This document shows, piece after piece, positions 50,586 through 59,455 of a stretch of 64,000 nucleotides of DNA. How positions within the stretch are numbered: position 1 is the first letter of the stretch; each line of letters begins with the position of its first letter. The stretch spans positions 35,197 through 99,196 of the forward strand of contig DAUY01000001.1 in the NCBI GenBank assembly GCA_002505345.1. The letters run 5' to 3'. The notes under the pieces were generated by a model. It had not been told where the DNA came from, searched no databases, and worked only from the letters and a program-made list of their open reading frames with translations. Origin of the DNA: Methanomassiliicoccaceae archaeon UBA370 (lineage in GTDB: Archaea > Thermoplasmatota > Thermoplasmata > Methanomassiliicoccales > Methanomethylophilaceae). The position numbers were made by a program, and so were the translations under genes.

Positions 50586-51206
50586 ATGAAGCAGCAGATC
50601 GGGCGCCATCTGAGTTTCGTTGAATGCAGGGAGGCGATGGGCCTCGGCGTGGGCGGTGCCCTGGCACAGAGAGCCACCATCTCCGACAGCGGGAGGGACG
50701 TCGTGGCGGTGGCTATGGGTCCCGGAAAGAGGCATATCACCAAACCGGTATGCGAGATAACCTACGCACTGAGAGAGGAAGGCATAGACACCAGCGTTCT
50801 GGTGGTCAATGCCGGATCGGGGGTGCCTACCGATGCTCCAGACGTCACAACGGGATCGAGGTTCGGCTTAGACCCCCTCGAAGTCGACCGTCTGCGTCAG
50901 TTCAAGGTCGTGCTGATACACCTGGGCAACGTGCGCAAGCACATAATCTACAAGGCGAGGCTGATACTCAGAAACGTGGACCTGCCCGCGATAATCGTGG
51001 CACAGTGCCCGGTGGATTTCGAAGATTTCGCCGCCATCGGAGTGAAGACTGCCCACGTCATGCCTCCTGACGACGAGATACAGACGCAGGGCGAGATAGT
51101 GCATATCGTCACCGGCGTCATCAGAGGCGTGACCTGCCCGCAGGACAAGCTCGACGAGATAGTGTCCAAGGTCCAGTCCATGATGCCCAGCGGAGGTGCA
51201 AGATGA
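50586..51206 (+). CDS. mcrC: Methyl-coenzyme M reductase operon protein C (McrC)
   Basis: A 206-residue McrC. Typical segments are VECREAMGLGVGGALAQRAT, RDVVAVAMGPGKRHITKPVCEITYALREEGI, LVVNAGSGVPTDAP and VAQCPVDFEDFAAIGVKTAHVMPP. McrC is a subunit of the MCR-activating complex and contacts the reductase. In many methanogens mcrC lies between mcrD and mcrG; here it is 6 kb away, directly behind atwA, beside its functional partners. The stop overlaps the mmp3 start. Confidence 0.94.
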   Translation: MKQQIGRHLSFVECREAMGLGVGGALAQRATISDSGRDVVAVAMGPGKRHITKPVCEITYALREEGIDTSVLVVNAGSGVPTDAPDVTTGSRFGLDPLEVDRLRQFKVVLIHLGNVRKHIIYKARLILRNVDLPAIIVAQCPVDFEDFAAIGVKTAHVMPPDDEIQTQGEIVHIVTGVIRGVTCPQDKLDEIVSKVQSMMPSGGAR

Positions 51207-52717
51207 AGATCACCCTCAACGGGAGGCCGAAGACGCTCAGGGAAGGGGCGACCCTCAAGGATGCCGTGGCAGGGGAGGAATACAGCGAAGGATCCATCGT
51301 GGCTGTGCACCTCTCGGTGGAGACGGTCACGAAGAAGACAAATGATTTCGAGCTCATAACGCCGAGAGGGAATATGGTCCTCCATCTCGACGACGGCCCC
51401 GACGCCGAGAAGTGGCGGTCCATGATAAGTGCCGTGGAAGGGGTCACGGCAAGGTGGGTCACCCGCAAGATCGTCGCTTTCGGGTCTTTCTCTTCAGATA
51501 TCAAGGCGGACCCTGCGGACCGCCTCTATCGCAAGTTCGACTGCTTCTTTTCGTTGGGAGGCGGCGACAATCAGACCACATATATTATGGTCGCAAAGAA
51601 CGACCACAGGGAATCGTACGGGGCCGGCGCAGGCCGCATCGGCCGCATAACCGTGGGAAGGCATCTGATCGAGGAGTTGCGCGAGGGCGAAGGTATCAGC
51701 GATATCCGTCCGGTCATGTCCGAAGTCAGCACCGAGAACGTCGAAGTAACCTCCGACATGTCCTATCCCATGGAGGAAGGATATTCGGTGGACACCAATG
51801 TGCTGATAAAGCTCGACTCCGGATCCCCCGTAGCCGCCGAGCATTTGCTCATCACGGCTTCGGACATGGCCCTCGAAGTCACTGACCCGACAGGCAGCTA
51901 CATTGCGAGCTCCGAGGACCTGGACGCCGACATGAAGCCCGAAAAAGCCGCCGTCAGGGATGCGGGTTCCGTGACCGTCAGGAACGAAGGTACCGGAAAG
52001 GGCAGGATATACATCTACAAAGACAAAAGGCAGGTCGCCCAGTCCCACAGCTCCGCGGGCAAGGTGGAGCGCGGTCTGGCGATCGTATCCATGGCCAAGA
52101 AAGGGGACAGGATATCGGTCGTCACAGATCCCCCCAGGATACTGTCCGTGGGGATGACCCAGAAGGCGGGAGGCGAGTTCCTGTCAAACGCCGGCGTGAA
52201 ACAGGTGAGGAAGGGCGACACGTCGGATGGGGCGATCATTGTAGAACAGACCCCCGAACTCACGATCGAAGCTCTCAGGTCCGGGACCGTGGAGACGTTC
52301 GGAGTGCCAAGGGGAAGCGTATACAGGATCGAGATAACCGCCGAAGACAGGGCGACGTCTTACTACTTCAGAAAGGTCACCGGGCTCAGCCATAAGCCCA
52401 TAGGGGCCTTGAAGGTGCAGTTCGCATACGAGGGAGCCTCGATGATCACCTTCTACGGCGACGAGATGAGGGGCAAGATGGTCTATCCCCAGCCGTTGTT
52501 CAAAAAGGTGAAACGCGGAGATATAGGCATAACGAACCAGGCCCGCCCGTACTGCGGCCTTATGGGCATAAGGCTGCAGGACAGCAAGGAGTACGGGCCG
52601 ACCGGCGAGGAGCCCTACGGCACGAACATCGTGGGCAGATTCGCGGACGACCTCAAGAGGCTTATCGCCGAGGCCGAAGAAGAGAAGTTAATCTACATCA
52701 CGGAGGAGAAAATATGA
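51203..52717 (+). CDS. mmp3: Methanogenesis marker protein 3
   Basis: A 504-residue protein beginning with a beta-grasp-like segment (MKITLNGRPKTLREGATLKDAVAG), followed by domains containing GAGAGRIGRITVGRHLIEEL and GLMGIRLQDSKEYGPTGEEPYGTNIVG near the end, which resembles a cyclophilin-like fold. It is one of the proteins copurified with the MCR activation complex (component A3) with Mmp7, Mmp17 and McrC. Overlaps mcrC upstream and mmp6 downstream by 4 bases each. Confidence 0.9.
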   Translation: MKITLNGRPKTLREGATLKDAVAGEEYSEGSIVAVHLSVETVTKKTNDFELITPRGNMVLHLDDGPDAEKWRSMISAVEGVTARWVTRKIVAFGSFSSDIKADPADRLYRKFDCFFSLGGGDNQTTYIMVAKNDHRESYGAGAGRIGRITVGRHLIEELREGEGISDIRPVMSEVSTENVEVTSDMSYPMEEGYSVDTNVLIKLDSGSPVAAEHLLITASDMALEVTDPTGSYIASSEDLDADMKPEKAAVRDAGSVTVRNEGTGKGRIYIYKDKRQVAQSHSSAGKVERGLAIVSMAKKGDRISVVTDPPRILSVGMTQKAGGEFLSNAGVKQVRKGDTSDGAIIVEQTPELTIEALRSGTVETFGVPRGSVYRIEITAEDRATSYYFRKVTGLSHKPIGALKVQFAYEGASMITFYGDEMRGKMVYPQPLFKKVKRGDIGITNQARPYCGLMGIRLQDSKEYGPTGEEPYGTNIVGRFADDLKRLIAEAEEEKLIYITEEKI

Positions 52718-53130
52718 GCGACGAAAGAGAGACCAGGCTGCTGATGATATCGCCCAGCTCCATGCTCACGCCCGATCAGCTGGTCCGCTCGGTCCATGCG
52801 ATGAACAAAGATGTCAAGGTCAAGGAGACATGCTACGGCTGCCTTGTGGAGGGCAGAAGGGAAGTTGTCAAAGAAGTGCTGGACCAGACACGCGGAAAAT
52901 ACCGCAACGAGGTTTTCTCCAAACGCAGGGCGTATCCGGCAGGCGACCCGAGAAGGTGCCGCGCCCAGCACGGAACAAGGCCCGGCTACAGCCAGCTCGA
53001 GGCCGAGTGGGCGTTGCTTTCCAATGTCCAGTACGGACTCGAATGCGCAGACAGAGGAGAGAAGGTCGAACAGGCACCGGAAAAAGGGCCTCTTTCCGTA
53101 AGGGAATTCAAAAAGATTTGTGAGGAGTAA
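52714..53130 (+). CDS. mmp6: Methanogenesis marker protein 6
   Basis: A 138-residue protein with ETRLLMISPSSMLTPDQLVRSVHAM at the start, a CYGC pair at about 40-43, and RCRAQHGTRPGYSQLEAEWALLSNVQYGLE further on. The pattern fits marker protein 6, universal in methanogens and of unknown biochemical role, commonly next to marker 5. Coupled to mmp3 by ATGA and 2 bases before mmp5. Confidence 0.85.
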   Translation: MSDERETRLLMISPSSMLTPDQLVRSVHAMNKDVKVKETCYGCLVEGRREVVKEVLDQTRGKYRNEVFSKRRAYPAGDPRRCRAQHGTRPGYSQLEAEWALLSNVQYGLECADRGEKVEQAPEKGPLSVREFKKICEE

Positions 53131-53132
53131 CG

Positions 53133-53570
53133 ATGAAGGTGTTCATAGACCCGCCGAACAGTCTGATACTGTTCGATATTGTAGAAAGATTCGGCCACGA
53201 GCCGCTCAGCGCCATGGCGGCGATACAGGAAAAGATCGACAACCTGGAGATCGACATGCCGCCGATGAACGTGACCCTGGACGACGTGGTAAGAGGCCTG
53301 AAGTACGCCGGAGTCGAAGTCCCCTCGGGGATAAGGGGCAGGATGGCCATGTGGGGGCCGATGATAGAGGAGGCCGATGCGGCAATCATCATGGACAATG
53401 CGCCCTACAGCTTCGGATGTGTCGGATGCGAGCGCTCCAACGAGATGCTGAAATATCTTATCAAAAAGCGCGGGATCCCGAAGCTGCATGTGGTCTATCC
53501 CTCCAACGAGGAGGAGGCCAAGAACTTCGTCATCAGCGCCAAGGAATTCCTGGAGGGACTGGGTAAATGA
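53133..53570 (+). CDS. mmp5: Methanogenesis marker protein 5
   Basis: A 145-residue protein. MKVFIDPPNSLILFDIVERFGHEPL opens the sequence, and YSFGCVGCERSNEMLKYLIKKRGIP contains a CxxC in the second half. Its fold looks alpha/beta. It is a methanogen-specific marker found with mmp6, with no established activity. ATGA overlap with mmp15 downstream. Confidence 0.86.
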   Translation: MKVFIDPPNSLILFDIVERFGHEPLSAMAAIQEKIDNLEIDMPPMNVTLDDVVRGLKYAGVEVPSGIRGRMAMWGPMIEEADAAIIMDNAPYSFGCVGCERSNEMLKYLIKKRGIPKLHVVYPSNEEEAKNFVISAKEFLEGLGK

Positions 53571-54790
53571 CGATAAAGATCGCACAGCTATCATGCGGAA
53601 CCGAATACAGCAGCGTTCAGCACGAGATCGAGAAGGCCGCCATGTCTGTAGGGGCGAAGATGGTATACCCCGACGTAGGGGCGGACGACGTCGACGATGC
53701 GGTCAAACGGTTCGGATTCAACCCCCGCTCCAACCAGCTCAAGCTGATGATCGCAAGGGCGGCATCTCTGGCCGACGGGAGGTACGACGCGGACGCCGTG
53801 TTCATATGTACATGCTTCAGGTGCGCCGAGGCCGCGTTGGTCAGAAACGAGCTGAGGAGGTTCATACAGGACAACACGAACCTGCCAGTGGTCACATATT
53901 CGTTCACGGAGAGGCTCAAGGCATCCCAGATGCTCACGAGGATGGAAGCCCTGGTAACGATAGTGTCGAGGAAGGAGCTGCTTGCAAGGGAGAGGCAGAC
54001 GGGGCTCACGGCCGGATTGGACTCAGGTTCGAGCACGACCAAGGCGGTCGTTATGCAGGACAACAAGATCATCGGAAAAGCCTGGACAGGTTCGGGCGAT
54101 GTCGTCAAATCGGCAGAGCAGGTGCTCGAGGAGGCGATGAAGCAAGCCGGTATCGAACTCAAAGACCTGGAGGCCATAGGCACCACCGGATACGGACGCT
54201 ACACTCTGGGCAAGCACTACAATGCCAAGCTGGTGCAGGAAGAGCTGACCGTCAATTCCAAAGGCGCAGTCTGGCTGGCAGATCGCCAGAGGGGTGAGGC
54301 GACGATCCTCGACATCGGGGGGATGGACAACAAGGCGATCACGGTCCGCGACGGAGTGCCGGACAACTTCACTATGGGAGGCATATGCGCCGGCGCATCG
54401 GGCCGTTTCCTGGAAATGACCGCCAAGAGGATGAAAGTAGACATAGAGGACCTCGGGCCGCTTGCGATGAAAGGGGACTGGAGGAACGCCAAGATGAACT
54501 CCTACTGCTCGATATTCGGAATACAGGACCTGGTCACCCAGCTCGGAGAAGGGAAAACCTTCGAAGACGTTGCGGCCGCCGCCTGCCACTCGGTCGCGGA
54601 GCAGGTGTACGAGCAGCAGCTGCAGGAGATCGACGTCAGACATCCGATCATCCAGGTCGGAGGCACATCGCTGATCACAGGTCTCGTGAGGGCCGTTGGC
54701 GAAATACTCGGAGAGATGCCTATAGTCCCGCCCGACTCACAATACATCGGGGCAGTGGGAGGGGCTCTCCTGAGCTCAGGATACCTGTGA
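53567..54790 (+). CDS. mmp15: Methanogenesis marker protein 15, activase-like ATPase
   Basis: A 407-residue protein with an N-terminal domain (about 1-145) and a C-terminal acetate/sugar-kinase-fold ATPase of the BcrA/BadF/HgdC activator type. The phosphate loop is GLDSGSSTTKAVVM; C274 (GGICAGASGRF) and C314 (SYCSIFG) are where 2-hydroxyacyl-CoA dehydratase activators place the two cysteines that bridge a [4Fe-4S] cluster across the dimer. Such enzymes inject an electron at very low potential using ATP, which fits reduction of F430 to Ni(I). The link to MCR activation is inference from genes around it. Confidence 0.88.
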   Translation: MTIKIAQLSCGTEYSSVQHEIEKAAMSVGAKMVYPDVGADDVDDAVKRFGFNPRSNQLKLMIARAASLADGRYDADAVFICTCFRCAEAALVRNELRRFIQDNTNLPVVTYSFTERLKASQMLTRMEALVTIVSRKELLARERQTGLTAGLDSGSSTTKAVVMQDNKIIGKAWTGSGDVVKSAEQVLEEAMKQAGIELKDLEAIGTTGYGRYTLGKHYNAKLVQEELTVNSKGAVWLADRQRGEATILDIGGMDNKAITVRDGVPDNFTMGGICAGASGRFLEMTAKRMKVDIEDLGPLAMKGDWRNAKMNSYCSIFGIQDLVTQLGEGKTFEDVAAAACHSVAEQVYEQQLQEIDVRHPIIQVGGTSLITGLVRAVGEILGEMPIVPPDSQYIGAVGGALLSSGYL

Positions 54791-54799
54791 GGTAAAGAA

Positions 54800-55366
54800 A
54801 TGGATATCACGGTTCACGGAACGGACCCTTTCGGGAATGAAGCATACCGGGTGCTCTTCGAGAACATAATGAACGATCTGGGCGAGGCTCTGGCCATAGA
54901 GAAGGCAGAGCTTGTGCTCAGACCCGAGACGCCGCTGTTCATCTTCTCCGTCAGGTTGCGCGCCGAGCCCGTAAGCAAGACCATAGCAGATGTCAGCAGC
55001 CTCCGCGAGGAAGGCTCCGGCGTCCATATAACCATAACCGACGAACGCTACGCGCCGGAGATATTGGGGGCCATGTGGTCCATGTACGGCAGGAACAGCG
55101 TCGACCAGCAGACCCGTTTCGACATGTCGGTAGCAAACGCGGACCTGGAAGCGGTCAGCAAGACGGTGATAGCGTCCGGAGAGGAAGCCCTGAAAGAGAT
55201 AATAGGTTCTGTCTGGAGGTCGATGCCCGAAGGGATAAAGGTACGCCACGTTTTCATCACGGGGACAGTGGTCACCGTGGTGGCAACGGAGGAGATCATG
55301 AAGCCCGAGTTCATGAAAGAAGGAGCAAAGGTCCACGTAGCGATGGGAGGGTCGGCGGATGTTTGA
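54800..55366 (+). CDS. mmp17: Methanogenesis marker protein 17
   Basis: A 188-residue protein with DITVHGTDPFGNEAYRVLFENIMNDLG at the start, ELVLRPETPLFIFSVRLR, and PEGIKVRHVFITGTVVTVVATEEI later; all match my recollection of marker 17, a component of the purified A3 activation complex. It begins 9 bases after mmp15 and its stop overlaps the mmp7 start by 8 bases. Confidence 0.87.
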   Translation: MDITVHGTDPFGNEAYRVLFENIMNDLGEALAIEKAELVLRPETPLFIFSVRLRAEPVSKTIADVSSLREEGSGVHITITDERYAPEILGAMWSMYGRNSVDQQTRFDMSVANADLEAVSKTVIASGEEALKEIIGSVWRSMPEGIKVRHVFITGTVVTVVATEEIMKPEFMKEGAKVHVAMGGSADV

Positions 55367-56300
55367 AGTCATAATGTACGACGGCGGAGTTTACCGTTCG
55401 GCCGAACTTTTCGAGCTCATCGAAGACGTAGGGGGAGCGGTCCTTCAAAAGATCAGGAGCTCGCAGATGCTCACCGTCACAATGTCGATTCCCAGCGAGG
55501 ACAAGGAATCGGTGGTCGCCCTGTGCAAGGATATCGGAGGAGAGGTTAAGGAGGTACCCCTTGCCGGGACGGAGATCGCAGTAGTGGGCCCGACACTGGG
55601 GCGTCATCACATGCCTCATCCCATATGCGACATCGCAGAAGCGCTCAGAAGGAAAGGCGCTCTGTCAATAGTCATGGGACTGGCGAGAGGAAGGGGAAAA
55701 GGAACCTCTCAGATATCCGGATCGGAGGTCGCGATCATCAACGAATACGACGCGGCGATCTTCTGCTTCGGCAATTTCAAATCATGCGTCGAGGCCAAGG
55801 CGGAGCTCATGAAGGATATCAAGATACCCCTTATACTGGTCTGCGGACCCAGGCCGGAGGGGCTTGAGGATTACTGTGAGGGAATAGTGCCCGGTGTGGG
55901 GAGGAAGTCCGAAAGGATGAGGTCCCCCGAGGAGAGGGACAAGCTCGACGAGATAGTGTCGATGACGGAGACGGTTTTGAAGGACAAGAGGAAGAGGATG
56001 TCCGAGGACCCTCTTTTCGTTCATCCTTCGGAAGTAAAGCAGGTATTGGAGAACTATCCTCCGATCGATATGTGTCTCAGGCCCTCACCGATCGTGTTGC
56101 ATCTGGACGGCCTCAGGGCCAAGATACCGTACGACGAGAACATCAAGGCCGTAAGCGACATAATGATCTACGACAGGAGGCTGGGCGACATAGCCAAGAT
56201 CACAGAGTCGAAACTCGATCGCAGCAGCATGCTCATAAAGATCAAGACGGGCTCGGAGGTAGATTACGACGATGCCAGGAAATCGGCCGGAAAGGCGTAA
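55359..56300 (+). CDS. mmp7: Methanogenesis marker protein 7
   Basis: A 313-residue protein, MFEVIMYDGGVYRSAELFELIED at the start, with AVVGPTLGRHHMPHPICDIAEALRRKGALSIVMGLARGRGKGT in the middle, the strongest family signature. It carries Cys in VALCKDIGG, HPICDIAEA, FKSCVEA and LVCGPRPEG, which could ligate clusters; members of the activation complex contain unusual Fe-S centres. Mmp7 copurifies with A2, McrC, Mmp3 and Mmp17. Last marker gene of the operon. Confidence 0.9.
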   Translation: MFEVIMYDGGVYRSAELFELIEDVGGAVLQKIRSSQMLTVTMSIPSEDKESVVALCKDIGGEVKEVPLAGTEIAVVGPTLGRHHMPHPICDIAEALRRKGALSIVMGLARGRGKGTSQISGSEVAIINEYDAAIFCFGNFKSCVEAKAELMKDIKIPLILVCGPRPEGLEDYCEGIVPGVGRKSERMRSPEERDKLDEIVSMTETVLKDKRKRMSEDPLFVHPSEVKQVLENYPPIDMCLRPSPIVLHLDGLRAKIPYDENIKAVSDIMIYDRRLGDIAKITESKLDRSSMLIKIKTGSEVDYDDARKSAGKA

Positions 56301-56706
56301 GGGCACGTACGCAATCTTCATTACCCTGGCCGAAGACACGGAGTTGAGCATCGGATCTCTGGGAACGATCTTGTTCAAGGCGGGAGAATACTGCTATGCG
56401 GGAAGCGCCATGAATGGCTTGGAACAACGCATACGCAGACATCTCTCTCATGAAAAAAAGATGCACTGGCACATTGATTTCCTTACCATGGTCGCTTCAG
56501 ATATCGAAGCTTACGGGTCAGAATATCCCGGTTCGGTGGCCGAATGCGGAATCGCCGATGCAGCTTCTTCCCTGGGCTTCGTGCCTGTGGTAAGGGGGTT
56601 CGGTTCTTCGGACTGCGGATGTTTCTCACATCTCTCATCAGTGCCAGATGGCGGAAAGGCGAAGCTGGTCGAAAGGCTGGGCATGAGCAGGGTCCAGCCC
56701 TCCTGA
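56272..56706 (+). CDS. DUF123 (GIY-YIG-like) protein
   Basis: A 144-residue protein of the DUF123 group, a compact GIY-YIG-nuclease-like fold often fused to endonuclease III in archaea. KGTYAIFITLAED and AGEYCYAGSAMNGLEQRIRRHLSHEKKMHWHIDFL are diagnostic; SSDCGCFSHLSS is the common closing motif. It overlaps mmp7 by 29 bases, which puts it at the end of the activation operon without an obvious functional link. Function of the family is unproven. Confidence 0.85.
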   Translation: MPGNRPERRKGTYAIFITLAEDTELSIGSLGTILFKAGEYCYAGSAMNGLEQRIRRHLSHEKKMHWHIDFLTMVASDIEAYGSEYPGSVAECGIADAASSLGFVPVVRGFGSSDCGCFSHLSSVPDGGKAKLVERLGMSRVQPS

Positions 56707-56794
56707 GTGCGCGTCCGCGAGTGCGAATGCTTATAATGTATCAGGCTCTTTCGACTCTATAATCAATCCGCACACTATAAAGTGGAGGGAACAA

Positions 56795-58402
56795 ATGAAG
56801 GCAAACAGTGAAGTGATTCTAACTCGTAAAGTGACGCCCGAAATGATCGCCAAACTCGAAGGCATCGTAGGCAAAGACAACATCAACACGGGCGACATGG
56901 ACAAGATCCTATACAGCCATGACATGGCCCCCCTCCCGAAGGAGGCAGGTATGGCGTTCAAGAACCTGCCTGACGTGGTCGTAAGGCCGGAGACCGACGA
57001 GCAGGTGGCCAAAGTTGTAGCCCTCGCATACAGGGACGGTATACCCATCATCCCCAGAGGCAATGCGACCTGGGGACTCGGCGGATGCATGCCCACGAAC
57101 GGCGGCATCGTGATAGACATGTCCTCGAAGATGAACAAGGTCCTCGAGATCAACAAAGAGGGCATGTACGTGAAAGTCCAGGCAGGCTGCACATGGAAAG
57201 GCGTCCTCGACGAGTGCATGAAGCTCGGATTCATAGTGGGATCCTATCCTTCCAGCTTCCCCGCCGGAACGATCGGGGCATGGACCTCGACCAACGGAAT
57301 GGGCACAGGTAGCTACAAGTACGGGTCCTCCAAGGACAACATCCTCAACATGAAGGTGGTCCTTTCGGACGGAACTCTTATCGAGACCGGATATGACCAG
57401 ATCGGTTCCTATATGTCCGGCTACAACCTCAACCAGTTCTTCGCAGGCGCGGAGGGGACCCTGGGAGTGCTTACCACGGTGACCATGAGGATCTATCCCA
57501 TGGGAGAGATCAGGCCGGTCACATATGAGTTCGAGAACCTGAAGGACCTCCACGGGCCCATTCAGAAGATAATTTCCCACGCCAGCATCAAGCCCCTCCA
57601 CATCGCATGGTCGGACTATTTGCACTTCGCCAACCAGAGGAAGGCCGGGATACACGCGCCAAAAGTCAAGAACGTGCTGCTTGTGGCCCTTCAGGGAGAC
57701 CCTAAGTTCGTCGACCTCGAGGAAAGCGAAGTCGATGCCATAGTGGCGGAGTTCGGCGGCAAGAAACTGGACAGGGAGATCGCAGACCACGAGTGGTCCG
57801 AGAGATGCTACGAGTTCAGGGCCAGGAAGGTCGGTGTCGGAGAGATCCCCGCCGAAGTGATCGTACCCGCCAAACACTGGGGAGAGTTCGTAGACGAGTG
57901 CTACAAGGGATTCGAAGTCATGAAGATGGAGCCCGGAGGAGTCATCGGAGTCATTGTGGACCGCAGCACCGCGCTGTTCATGCCCTACTACTTCAAAGAT
58001 GACGAGTCGCTCCTCGGAATGACCGCGTTCTCTTTCAACTTCTACCTTGGAGACAGGGCGTCCCTTTACGGAGGAAGGACCACTGGGTTCGGAGTGTTCT
58101 TCGCCTGGAACATGGATGTCATCCACGACGGCGAGACCGCTGACTTCATGAGGGACCTCAAGACCGCACTCGACCCCCGCGATATCATGAATCCGGGACA
58201 CCTCGTCTGCGGAAAGACCAGGTTCGGGATCAACATGAGCAAGCAGCTCATGGCATTCGGAAGCAAGATGATCCAGGGAGTCAAGAAACTCCTGCCTGCC
58301 GACACGACCTTCAGCGACAACCTGAAGAGATTCAGGTACAACGACATGGAGCATGAGGTCGAAGAGGGAAGGTTCCGCGTACTCGGTGACGGAAGCCAGT
58401 GA
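56795..58402 (+). CDS. FAD-linked oxidase of the GlcD/D-lactate dehydrogenase family
   Basis: A 535-residue flavoprotein. The FAD-binding (PCMH) domain spans about 55-230, with IIPRGNATWGLGGCMPTNGGIVID contacting FAD; the C-terminal FAD-oxidase domain ends with DPRDIMNPGHLVCGK. It has no cysteine-rich C-terminal Fe-S domain, so electrons must leave through a partner. In Methanomassiliicoccales, GlcD homologues have been proposed to work with HdrD; no hdrD is in this window. GGAGGGA lies 5 bases before the ATG, and TATA-like sequences lie at 56729-56738 and 56757-56764. Codon bias suggests high expression. The substrate is unknown. Confidence 0.86.
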   Translation: MKANSEVILTRKVTPEMIAKLEGIVGKDNINTGDMDKILYSHDMAPLPKEAGMAFKNLPDVVVRPETDEQVAKVVALAYRDGIPIIPRGNATWGLGGCMPTNGGIVIDMSSKMNKVLEINKEGMYVKVQAGCTWKGVLDECMKLGFIVGSYPSSFPAGTIGAWTSTNGMGTGSYKYGSSKDNILNMKVVLSDGTLIETGYDQIGSYMSGYNLNQFFAGAEGTLGVLTTVTMRIYPMGEIRPVTYEFENLKDLHGPIQKIISHASIKPLHIAWSDYLHFANQRKAGIHAPKVKNVLLVALQGDPKFVDLEESEVDAIVAEFGGKKLDREIADHEWSERCYEFRARKVGVGEIPAEVIVPAKHWGEFVDECYKGFEVMKMEPGGVIGVIVDRSTALFMPYYFKDDESLLGMTAFSFNFYLGDRASLYGGRTTGFGVFFAWNMDVIHDGETADFMRDLKTALDPRDIMNPGHLVCGKTRFGINMSKQLMAFGSKMIQGVKKLLPADTTFSDNLKRFRYNDMEHEVEEGRFRVLGDGSQ

Positions 58403-58479
58403 GCAGCCGTCAGGAAACCCCTTATCACAACATCTTTCCTTTTTATTAACAATCAAGCCGTTGAAAATCGAATGTTATT

Positions 58480-58497
58480 AAGATTCCAGCTAATCTT
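58480..58497 (+). promoter_or_regulatory. Inverted repeat in the znu promoter region
   Basis: AAGATT-CCAGCT-AATCTT is a perfect 6-bp inverted repeat with a 6-base spacer, 27 bases before the ATG of the substrate-binding protein gene, where the core promoter should lie. It is a candidate operator for a metal-responsive repressor; no regulator gene is adjacent. Confidence 0.45.
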
Positions 58498-58524
58498 TAA
58501 TAGTCGATCAATCTAGAGCAGGCC

Positions 58525-59451
58525 ATGAAGAAAAATGCCTTCATTGCCATATCGCTTGTGGTGATTATAGCAGTGGCCGGATCCGCGGCCGTGATCGTCC
58601 TGACCGACGACAGCGACGATAAGAAATACATTTACACGACGATGAGCTGGCAACAGGAAATGGTCCAGGAGATAGTCGGTGACGAATACACAGTCGTATC
58701 ATTCCTGGCACCCAATACCAGCCCCCATGCGACAGAGATAACTCCTGGAATAATAACATCCCGGAACACGGTGGCGTATTTCGCCGTGGGATCCGGAGTT
58801 GAATGGGAAGAAGTCAATCTCGCTACCATCAGGGATCAGCAGGGCGTGACCACATTCGAGTGCTGTGAAGAGCTGATAGACTCAGGTTTGATGGACCCGC
58901 TTCTGGAAGGAGAGGAGCACGAGGGAGGCGAAGAAGGTCATGAACATGCGACAGACCCTCACGTATGGGCGTCACCTGAGCGCCTGGCACTTATCGCAGA
59001 GTATGTCAAGGACATGATGACCGAACTCGAACCTGAAAACGCCTCGGTCTTCGAAGCGGGATGTGCCAGCTACCTGACCAAAGTGGATGTGCTGATAGGA
59101 CTCGAACAGGAGTACCTCACTGGAAAGGCAACCACAGATATTATCGTCTGGCACCCTTCCTGGGCATACCTTCTGCCCGACAGCGTTACCGAAATCGAAC
59201 TGATGGAAGTAGCCGAGTCGACGCTCAATCCCACTTCCATTACGATGCTGCAGGGAGGGACGGAGGACAATCCGATCAACGTTTTCCTTTCCTACCCTGA
59301 AGAGATAAACGGCCTGACCCAACAGGATCTGTGGGACATGGAAATATATGTTAATATCATAGTGATTAATGTACTGGCCGATGACTGGGTCGAATACCTG
59401 GGCCAGGTCATAGAGACACTGGGCGAGAACATCCCTGACGCGGAGGCATAA
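58525..59451 (+). CDS. znuA: Metal ABC transporter substrate-binding protein (ZnuA-like)
   Basis: A 308-residue cluster A-I binding protein. An N-terminal hydrophobic helix (AFIAISLVVIIAVAGSAAVIV) anchors it; no lipobox cysteine is visible. The body has SPHATEITPG, an acidic His-rich loop EGEEHEGGEEGHEHATDPHVW typical of zinc carriers, and a closing NIIVINVLADDW. The His loop favours zinc over manganese. First gene of znuA-C-B, separated from znuC by 4 bases. Confidence 0.9.
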   Translation: MKKNAFIAISLVVIIAVAGSAAVIVLTDDSDDKKYIYTTMSWQQEMVQEIVGDEYTVVSFLAPNTSPHATEITPGIITSRNTVAYFAVGSGVEWEEVNLATIRDQQGVTTFECCEELIDSGLMDPLLEGEEHEGGEEGHEHATDPHVWASPERLALIAEYVKDMMTELEPENASVFEAGCASYLTKVDVLIGLEQEYLTGKATTDIIVWHPSWAYLLPDSVTEIELMEVAESTLNPTSITMLQGGTEDNPINVFLSYPEEINGLTQQDLWDMEIYVNIIVINVLADDWVEYLGQVIETLGENIPDAEA

Positions 59452-59455
59452 AACT

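Noticed and set aside
56909..58456. 515-codon open frame antisense to the GlcD-like gene
   Set aside because: Shadow frame; the plus-strand protein has full FAD-binding motifs.
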